From the NCBI GenBank assembly GCA_963837715.1, contig CAWIOF010000004.1, positions 310,001 through 374,000 on the forward strand: DNA of 64,000 nucleotides, written 5' to 3'. Numbering within the stretch: position 1 is the first letter of the stretch; every line of letters begins with the position of its first letter. Source of the DNA: JANYLB01 sp963837715 (GTDB lineage: Bacteria > Actinomycetota > Acidimicrobiia > IMCC26256 > JANYLB01). A program made the position numbers and the translations under genes. The notes beneath the pieces were generated by a model, which saw only the letters and a program-made list of their open reading frames with translations, made no database searches and was not told the origin of the DNA. This document shows positions 58,570 to 64,000 of the stretch, one piece after another.

Positions 58570-60162
58570 GTGGACGATCCGAACCGCTGGTGGCGGGAAG
58601 CAGTGCTGTACCAGATCTATCCGCGGAGCTTCGCCGACTCGAACGGCGACGGCGTCGGGGACCTGCGCGGGATCATCGACCGCCTCGACCATCTGGCCTG
58701 GCTCGGGATCGACGGGATCTGGCTCGACCCGATCACGGTGTCGCCGAACGCCGACTGGGGCTACGACGTCGCCGACTTCTTCGCCGTCGAGCCGAGTCTC
58801 GGCACCCTCGCCGACGCCGACGAGTTGATCGCCGAGGCGGGCCGTCGGGGCATCCGCATCATCCTCGACCTCGTCCCGAACCACACGAGCATCGAGCATC
58901 CGTGGTTCACGGCGTCGCGGTCGTCGCGCGACGACCCGAAGCGCGACTGGTTCGTGTGGGCCGATCCCGCGCCCGACGGCGGACCCCCGAACAACTGGGA
59001 GAGCAACTTCGGCGGACCCGCGTGGACCCTCGACGACACGACGGGGCAGTACTACCTCCACAACTTCACCCCGGGTCAGCCTGATCTGAACTGGTGGAGC
59101 GAGGCCGTGCGCGACGAGTTCGACCGGATCCTTCGCTTCTGGTTCGACCGTGGCGTCGCGGGCTTCCGGATCGATGTCGCCCACATGGTCGTGAAGGACC
59201 GGGAGCTGCGCGACAACCCACCCGCGACCGATGCCGACCCGGTGATGTGGCAGGTCATGGGCCAGCAGCAGATCTACAACGCGAACCGGCCCGAGGTACA
59301 CGAGATCCACCGCCGCTGGCGGCAGGTCGCCGAGGAGTACGACCCACCGCGACTCCTCGTCGGCGAGACGTACGTGTACGACGTGGCCACGCTCGCCGAG
59401 TACTACGGCGACGCCGACCAGATGCAGCTCTGCTTCAACATCCCGCTCCTGCACTGTCGGTTCGAGCTCGCTGCGATCCGTGGCGTCGTCGAAGCGACCG
59501 AGGCCGCGCTCCCTGCAGGTACCTGGCCGGTCTGGACCGGGGGCAACCACGACCTCTCCCGTTTCCCGACCCGCTGGGCCGGTGGCGATCCGGCCCAGGC
59601 CCGCCTCGCGACGCTGATGGTGCTGGCACTGCGCGGGACCGCGTTCCTCTACTACGGCGACGAGCTCGGTCTCGTCGACACCGAGATCCCCGACGACCGC
59701 ATCCTCGATCCGGTCGGCATCACCTTTCCCGGGTTCGGCCGTGATCCCGAGCGCACGCCGATGCCGTGGTCGTCCGACCCGGGCGGCGGGTTCACCGACC
59801 CGGGCGTCGAGCCGTGGCTCCCGTTCGGCGACCTGGCGGGTGCGAACGTCGAAGACCAGCGCCGTGACCCGGGCTCGACCCTCTCGTTCACGCGCGATCT
59901 GGTCCAGCTCCGCGCCGCGATCCCGGAGCTGCGGTCGGGCGGATACGCAGCCGTGCCGGGGACTCCCGACGACGTGTGGGCGTGGACCCGGGGCGGACGC
60001 GTGCTCGTCGTCCTCAACTTCGCCGACCACGCCCGGACCGTCGACGGCGTCACCGGCCTCGTCCGCCTCACCACCACCCGTACCCAGGAAGGCGATCGCG
60101 TCGAGGGCACCCTGGCCCTCGGTCCCCACGAAGGCGTCATCGTCTGGCTCGACACGCCGTAG
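58570..60162 (+). CDS. GH13 alpha-glucosidase/oligo-1,6-glucosidase
   Basis: A 530-residue glycoside hydrolase family 13 enzyme. Conserved: VLYQIYPRSFADSNGDGVGDL start, DLVPNHTS, GFRIDVAHM (nucleophile Asp near 202), VGETYVY (acid/base Glu near 266) and GNHDLSR (Asp near 328), plus QYYLHNF. It hydrolyses alpha-glucosidic oligosaccharides; no signal peptide, so cytoplasmic. A leaderless-type promoter is seen. Frame intact. Confidence 0.94.
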   Translation: MDDPNRWWREAVLYQIYPRSFADSNGDGVGDLRGIIDRLDHLAWLGIDGIWLDPITVSPNADWGYDVADFFAVEPSLGTLADADELIAEAGRRGIRIILDLVPNHTSIEHPWFTASRSSRDDPKRDWFVWADPAPDGGPPNNWESNFGGPAWTLDDTTGQYYLHNFTPGQPDLNWWSEAVRDEFDRILRFWFDRGVAGFRIDVAHMVVKDRELRDNPPATDADPVMWQVMGQQQIYNANRPEVHEIHRRWRQVAEEYDPPRLLVGETYVYDVATLAEYYGDADQMQLCFNIPLLHCRFELAAIRGVVEATEAALPAGTWPVWTGGNHDLSRFPTRWAGGDPAQARLATLMVLALRGTAFLYYGDELGLVDTEIPDDRILDPVGITFPGFGRDPERTPMPWSSDPGGGFTDPGVEPWLPFGDLAGANVEDQRRDPGSTLSFTRDLVQLRAAIPELRSGGYAAVPGTPDDVWAWTRGGRVLVVLNFADHARTVDGVTGLVRLTTTRTQEGDRVEGTLALGPHEGVIVWLDTP

Positions 60163-60166
60163 CGAG

Positions 60167-60214
60167 ACGTTGGTGCGATCGGGCCACCTCCAGCGTGGGC
60201 AATCGCACCGACGT
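60167..60214 (+). terminator. Nested hairpin between GH13 and PHP genes
   Basis: Arms ACGTTGGTGCGAT and ATCGCACCGACGT (one wobble) enclose CCAC...GTGG. Convergent genes. No T-tract. Confidence 0.6.
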
Positions 60215-60230
60215 GAGGTCGCGGCGGCGG

Positions 60231-61241
60231 TCAGCTGTGGCTGGCGGTCCAGGCGAGGAGGGTGTCGGCGTCCCAGGTGTTGACGATGCGTTCCTCGGGA
60301 ACCTCGCACGCGACGGCGCGTTCGCAGCCGTAGGGCTGCCACGACAACTGGCCGGGTGCGTGGGCGTCGCTGTCGATCGAGAAGAGCACACCGGTCTCGA
60401 CCGCCAGGTTCAGGAGCCGGCGGGGTGGATCGAGCCGTTCCGGCCGCGAGTTGATCTCGACCGCGGTGTCGAACTCCCGACACGCGGTGAACACCAGCTC
60501 GGCGTCGAACTCCGACTCGGGCCGGCCCCGCCCGAGCACGAGCCGTCCGGTGCAGTGGCCGAGGATGTCGACGTGGGGGTTGGCGACCGCGGCGACCATG
60601 CGGTCGGTCATCGCCCGTTCGTCCATGCGGAGCTTGGAGTGCACGCTGGCGACGACCACGTCGAGCCCGGCGAGGAGCTCGTCTTCCTGGTCGAGCTTCC
60701 CGTCGTCGAGGATGTCGACCTCGATGCCCTTCAAGATCCGGAACGGCGCGAGCTCCTCGTTGAGCGCGTCAACCACGTCGAGCTGCTCCCGCAGACGTTC
60801 CGGCGTGAGGCCGTGGGCGATCTTGAGGCGGGGGGAGTGATCGGTGAGCGCGACGTAGTCGTGGCCGAGCTCGATCGCGGCGCGCATCATCGTCTCGATC
60901 GGTGCGCCACCGTCGGACCAGTCGGAGTGGGTGTGCAGGTCGCCCTTCAGCGCGGCCCGCAACGGGCCGCCGGCGGCGAGCGCACCGTCTTCGTCGACCT
61001 CGAGCCGTTCGAGGTAGGCGGGCGTCCCGCCGGCGAGCGCTTCTCCGATGACGCGGGCGGTGCTGTCGCCGACGTTGGGCAGGTCCCGGAGCCGGCCGGT
61101 GTCGGCCAGCGCGCGCAGCTCGTCGTCGGACCGGCCCCGCACCTCGTCGGCGGCCCGTCGGAAGGCCTGGATCTTGTAGGTGGCCTCGCGACGGCGCTCC
61201 ATCAGGAAGGCGATGCGGTCGAGGGCCTCGCTGGGGGTCAC
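60231..61241 (-). CDS. PHP-domain phosphoesterase with N-terminal HhH (PolX-like C-terminal half)
   Basis: A 336-residue protein: helix-hairpin-helix LPNVGDSTARVIGEAL (about 53-68) followed by a PHP metal-dependent phosphoesterase domain with DLHTHSDWSDG (about 100-110), LTDHS, GIEVDIL, VASVHS, GHCTGR and SIDSDAH. It resembles the C-terminal half of DNA polymerase X or histidinol-phosphatase-like PHP proteins; role in DNA repair or nucleotide hydrolysis is inferred. GTG start with TACCTT -10 box. Confidence 0.9.
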   Translation of the reverse strand: MTPSEALDRIAFLMERRREATYKIQAFRRAADEVRGRSDDELRALADTGRLRDLPNVGDSTARVIGEALAGGTPAYLERLEVDEDGALAAGGPLRAALKGDLHTHSDWSDGGAPIETMMRAAIELGHDYVALTDHSPRLKIAHGLTPERLREQLDVVDALNEELAPFRILKGIEVDILDDGKLDQEDELLAGLDVVVASVHSKLRMDERAMTDRMVAAVANPHVDILGHCTGRLVLGRGRPESEFDAELVFTACREFDTAVEINSRPERLDPPRRLLNLAVETGVLFSIDSDAHAPGQLSWQPYGCERAVACEVPEERIVNTWDADTLLAWTASHS

Positions 61242-61248
61242 GCCCTCG

Positions 61249-61254
61249 AAGGTA
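61249..61254 (-). promoter_or_regulatory. -10 element (TACCTT) of PHP gene
   Basis: TACCTT on the minus strand, 7 nt before GTG 61241. Confidence 0.5.
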
Positions 61255-61334
61255 CCGCGCGCGAGACGGCCGAAACCCGGCGCCGGGTCGTCGAGAGGGC
61301 GACGATTCCGACGCCCGTATACTCAGGTCCTCTC

Positions 61335-61424
61335 GGAGGGATGACTGAGTGGCCGAAAGTGCTCGCCTGCTAAGCGAGTAGGGGGTGTTAATCCTCCTCG
61401 AGGGTTCAAATCCCTCTCCCTCCG
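61335..61424 (+). tRNA. tRNA-Ser (GCT)
   Basis: 90-nt class II tRNA: acceptor GGAGGGA/TCCCTCC, anticodon stem CTCGC/GCGAG with loop CTGCTAA (anticodon GCT), long variable arm, T-arm GAGGGTTCAAATCCCTC. TATACT -10 box 11 nt upstream. Confidence 0.97.
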
Positions 61425-61440
61425 CCACTGTTGGAGCTGC

Positions 61441-62106
61441 ATGACCGCTTCTCCTGACCACGTGACCGCCGCGGCACTCGCGTCTCTCGGCGCGGCCACC
61501 CTCGGCGAGTCGGGCGGCCGCGCCATGCGGTCCCGGATGCGCGCGGCCTGGCCGGGCGCCCGACTCGCGGCGCCGGGCTATCCGGTCGTCTGCACCCCGG
61601 GCGACAACCTCGCGGTGCACGTCGCGGTCACCACCGCACCCGTCGGCTCGGTGCTCGTGGTCGACGTCGGCGACATCGCCGAGCTCGGCTACTGGGGCGA
61701 GGTGCTCACCACCGGTGCCGAGGCGCGTGGGATCGTCGGTCTCGTGATCGACGGTGGCGTGCGCGACGTCGCCGCGCTCGCTGCCCACCGGTTCCCCGTG
61801 TTCTCGACCCAGATCGCGCTGTCGGGCGCGACGAAGCAGCATCCGGGGAGCGTCGGTGCCCCGGCACGGGTCGGTGGGGTCGACGTGGCGCTCGGCGACT
61901 GGATCGTGGGCGACGACGACGGCGTCACCGTCGTGCCTGGAGCCGACCTCGCGGCCGTGCTCACCGCGGGAACCAACCGCGCCGAGAAGGAAGACGCCAT
62001 GTTCGCGGCGCTTCGCTCCGGTCGCACCACGGTCGAGCTCCTCGACCTCGACCCCAGCCCGGTCGCTGTCGCTCCCACCCCACCGAGCCCGAAGGAGGCG
62101 CAATGA
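61441..62106 (+). CDS. RraA-family protein (HMG/CHA aldolase-like)
   Basis: A 221-residue member of the RraA/4-hydroxy-4-methyl-2-oxoglutarate aldolase family: GDNLAVHVAV, GYWGEVLTTGAEARGIVG, VIDGGVRD (metal/substrate Asp-Arg) and WIVGDDDGVTVVPG. The family includes class II aldolases and RNase E regulators; Gly-rich site and Arg-Asp pair favour the aldolase-like fold. ATG follows tRNA-Ser; the stop overlaps the universal stress gene (ATGA). Confidence 0.87.
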   Translation: MTASPDHVTAAALASLGAATLGESGGRAMRSRMRAAWPGARLAAPGYPVVCTPGDNLAVHVAVTTAPVGSVLVVDVGDIAELGYWGEVLTTGAEARGIVGLVIDGGVRDVAALAAHRFPVFSTQIALSGATKQHPGSVGAPARVGGVDVALGDWIVGDDDGVTVVPGADLAAVLTAGTNRAEKEDAMFAALRSGRTTVELLDLDPSPVAVAPTPPSPKEAQ

Positions 62107-62537
62107 AGGTCCTCGTGGCCACTGACGGATCCGATCTCTCGATCGACGCGGCGCACCGCGCGTTCGAGCTGCTCGGCGCGCTCAGCGACGTGACCGTGCT
62201 CGCGGTGCTCACCGAGGTACCGGGCGACGACGCAGGAGGGTTCGAGAGCTCCGCCCAGTCGCCGCTCGAGGAGCGCCAACAGTGGGAGAACGAGACCACC
62301 GCAGCCCAGGAGGTCATCCGGGCGACAGTCGCCGCCGTCCAGGGCGCCACGGTTGCGACCCGGGTCGAAGTCGGCGATGCCGGTCCGATGATCGTGTGGG
62401 TCGCGGAGCAGATCGATGCCGACGTCGTGGTGGTGGGCTCGCACGGTCGTGGCGCCCTCAAGCGCATGGTCAGTGGATCCGTGAGCGAACACGTGGTGCA
62501 CCACTCGCCGTGCCCTGTACTCGTCGTGAGGAAATAG
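62103..62537 (+). CDS. Universal stress protein (UspA)
   Basis: A 144-residue UspA-domain protein with MKVLVATDGS start and ATP-binding motif GSHGRGALKRMVSGS (G-2x-G-9x-GS type). Such proteins act in stress responses; partner unknown. Translationally coupled to the RraA-like gene by ATGA. Frame intact. Confidence 0.93.
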   Translation: MKVLVATDGSDLSIDAAHRAFELLGALSDVTVLAVLTEVPGDDAGGFESSAQSPLEERQQWENETTAAQEVIRATVAAVQGATVATRVEVGDAGPMIVWVAEQIDADVVVVGSHGRGALKRMVSGSVSEHVVHHSPCPVLVVRK

Positions 62538-62621
62538 AGGAGATGCAGGCGGAGGCGCCGGACGCGCACCCTCAGTGCGCGGACAGGTGAGCGATCGAGG
62601 CGCCGCAGCCGGAATCGACCA

Positions 62622-63578
62622 TCAAGGGCGCAACGAGCTCACCAGGTTCGGTGGGGTCTCGCCGGCCAGCACCGCCCGTGCACCCTCGCTCGCGACCCGC
62701 GCCATGCGCGTGCGGGTGGCCAGCGACGCGCTCCCGATGTGGGGGAGCAGCACCGTGCGCGGTGCTGCGAGGAGTCGAGGGTGCACGACGGGCTCGGCCT
62801 CGAACACGTCGAGCCCCGCGGCGAAGATCGTGCCGGTCTCGAGTGCCTCGGCGAGCGCGACCTCGTCGACCACCGGGCCTCTCGCGGTGTTCACGAGCAC
62901 CGCGTGCGACCGCATCCGTGCGAGCTCCGGCGCCCCGATGAGGTGACGGGTCGCGTCGGACAGCGGTACGTGCACGCTCACGATGTCGGCACGGGTGAGC
63001 AGGTCGTCGAGGTCGGCGACGTAGCCGGGCATCCCGGTGTTGGTTCGCGAGTGGTGGAGCACCTCCATGCCGAACCCGGTGGCGCGACGGGCGACCGCCT
63101 GGCCGATCCGCCCGTACCCAACCAGGCCGAGCACCGCACCGTGTACGTCGCGACCGAGATACTGGTTGATGCCCCAGCCCGCCCATCGCCCGTCACGCAG
63201 GTCGGCTTCCGCGTCGGATGCCAATCGCGACGCGGCGAGGATCAGGAGGAACGCGAGGTCGGCGGTGGTCTCGTCGAGCACCCCGGGGGTGTTGCACACC
63301 GCGATCCCGCGCTCCGACGCCGCGTCGACGTCGACGTTGTCGTAGCCGACGGCCACGTTCGCCACGACGCGCAACCGACCCGCGCCGCCGGCGAGCACCT
63401 CGGCGTCGATCCGGTCGGTGAGGAGACAGACGATCCCGTCGACGGTGGCCGCGGCGGCGACCAGCTCATCGTGCGACAGCGGGGTGTCCCGTGGGCGTTC
63501 GACCAGCTCGTGGCCGGCATCCACGAGCGGATCGAGCCCGCCGTCGGGAAGCCGGCGGGTCACCAGGACGCGGGCCAC
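62622..63578 (-). CDS. D-isomer 2-hydroxyacid dehydrogenase (glyoxylate/hydroxypyruvate reductase-like)
   Basis: A 318-residue NAD(P)-dependent enzyme of the D-2-hydroxyacid dehydrogenase family. Catalytic Arg in NTARGPVVDE, Glu in LDVFEAEP, His in PHIGSAS and dinucleotide GLVGYGRIGQAV. Likely reduces glyoxylate or hydroxypyruvate, or acts on a related 2-ketoacid; the substrate is inferred. GTG 63578 lies 5 nt after the cupin stop, so the pair is an operon. Frame intact. Confidence 0.92.
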   Translation of the reverse strand: MARVLVTRRLPDGGLDPLVDAGHELVERPRDTPLSHDELVAAAATVDGIVCLLTDRIDAEVLAGGAGRLRVVANVAVGYDNVDVDAASERGIAVCNTPGVLDETTADLAFLLILAASRLASDAEADLRDGRWAGWGINQYLGRDVHGAVLGLVGYGRIGQAVARRATGFGMEVLHHSRTNTGMPGYVADLDDLLTRADIVSVHVPLSDATRHLIGAPELARMRSHAVLVNTARGPVVDEVALAEALETGTIFAAGLDVFEAEPVVHPRLLAAPRTVLLPHIGSASLATRTRMARVASEGARAVLAGETPPNLVSSLRP

Positions 63579-63583
63579 CGGAG

Positions 63584-63967
63584 CTAGTGGTTCGTGTAGT
63601 CGACGGGACCGGCGTCGGGCAGGCCCACCGCGAAGCAGAAGCAGTGGATCGGCGCGTGGTCGCTCACGGGGCGCAGGCTGTGGATCAGGTTCGGTGGGAT
63701 GTGCACGAGGTCGCCCTGGGCGATCTCGCGCTCCTCGCCGTCGATCACCATGAGTCCGCGCCCCGACGTGACGTAATAGAACTCGTGCGTCGGGTGCGAG
63801 TGGGGGTCGACGAGGCCACCCCCGGCGACCTCGAACTCGCTGACGAGCTCGAGGTGACCGCCGGCGGTGATGTCGTGCATCTCGCGTGGGTTCACCAACC
63901 ACCACACGGGGACGGTTCCGTTGTGTTCGACGACCGGCGCGGCGTCTTCGATCGACCGCACGTCCAT
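63584..63967 (-). CDS. Single-domain cupin protein
   Basis: A 127-residue cupin: metal ligands in PHSHPTHEFYYVTSGRG (His-His-Glu) and a later His in IPPNLIHSL. Such cupins may be isomerases, dioxygenases or sensors; unknown here. ATG has GGAGG upstream. It precedes the 2-hydroxyacid dehydrogenase and may process or sense its substrate. The right window edge follows 33 nt later. Confidence 0.87.
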   Translation of the reverse strand: MDVRSIEDAAPVVEHNGTVPVWWLVNPREMHDITAGGHLELVSEFEVAGGGLVDPHSHPTHEFYYVTSGRGLMVIDGEEREIAQGDLVHIPPNLIHSLRPVSDHAPIHCFCFAVGLPDAGPVDYTNH

Positions 63968-64000
63968 CCGAGGTCCTCCCTACACTGACGCCCCGACAGC

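Overview
The window is high-GC DNA that reads as a chromosomal, origin-proximal segment of an actinobacterium, most likely of class Acidimicrobiia. Evidence: a gyrA 3' end followed by a DUF3566 gene and tRNA-Ile/tRNA-Ala; the actinobacterial crgA - trpG - pknB - pbpA - rodA - pstP - fhaB - fhaA neighbourhood; PASTA-domain PknB; a mycothiol-type DinB protein; Ser/Thr-rich lipoproteins; and many genes that look leaderless (TANNNT 6-9 nt before ATG/GTG). No phage, IS element, rRNA operon or CRISPR array was seen.

Layout. 1-2.4 kb: gyrA (partial), DUF3566, tRNA-Ile. 2.4-7.6 kb: a co-directional envelope cluster (secreted protein, 46-aa membrane peptide, saccharopine-dehydrogenase-like protein, Kelch lipoprotein, PAP2 phosphatase, YVTN lipoprotein), then tRNA-Ala. 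7.6-9.7 kb: NarL/DesK-type two-component system, divergent from an 8.6-kb gene (9.9-18.4 kb) for a secreted protein of about 2,856 residues with about 19 PKD/Ig-like and 5 fibronectin-III repeats. 18.5-25.8 kb: a CAP-alpha/beta-hydrolase fusion lipoprotein, pirin, epoxide-hydrolase-like and PhnZ-like HD proteins, a PAP2-like membrane protein, a GAF sensor kinase, 3-hydroxyacyl-CoA dehydrogenase and a hotdog thioesterase. 26-27.5 kb: thiolase and a zinc-ribbon membrane protein. 27.6-36.7 kb: the Ser/Thr-kinase, cell-wall and division locus, with mutY inserted. 36.8-39.3 kb: an MMPL/RND transporter. 39.4-44.7 kb: tRNA-Leu, DUF4333 lipoprotein, PAS-GGDEF cyclase, acyltransferase-SGNH protein, msrB, histidine phosphatase. 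44.7-48.2 kb: tal-gnd-zwf pentose-phosphate operon. 48.3-53.2 kb: coaA, DinB-like, DUF2203, pheA, serS, VOC protein, tRNA-Ser(TGA). 53.2-56.5 kb: L,D-transpeptidase and a paired acyl-CoA dehydrogenase. 56.5-64 kb: rpiA, amidohydrolase, GH13 glucosidase, PHP protein, tRNA-Ser(GCT), RraA-like, universal stress protein, 2-hydroxyacid dehydrogenase, cupin.

Quality caveat. About forty single-base indels interrupt otherwise intact genes, including essential ones (serS, coaA, rodA, pknB). Nearly every +1 event can be explained by one extra G on the displayed strand and every -1 event by one lost C. This one-sided spectrum argues for a systematic sequencing/consensus artefact rather than gene decay. 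I therefore annotate these as single genes with frameshifts.

How genes work together. PknB/PstP/FhaA/FhaB probably set phosphorylation-dependent control of RodA/PbpA wall synthesis, with CrgA at the septum and the L,D-transpeptidase adding 3-3 crosslinks. tal-gnd-zwf plus rpiA supply NADPH and pentoses. The thiolase, hydroxyacyl-CoA dehydrogenase, thioesterase and paired acyl-CoA dehydrogenases indicate acyl-CoA or steroid side-chain catabolism. The giant repeat protein beside a membrane-sensor two-component system is the most distinctive accessory element.
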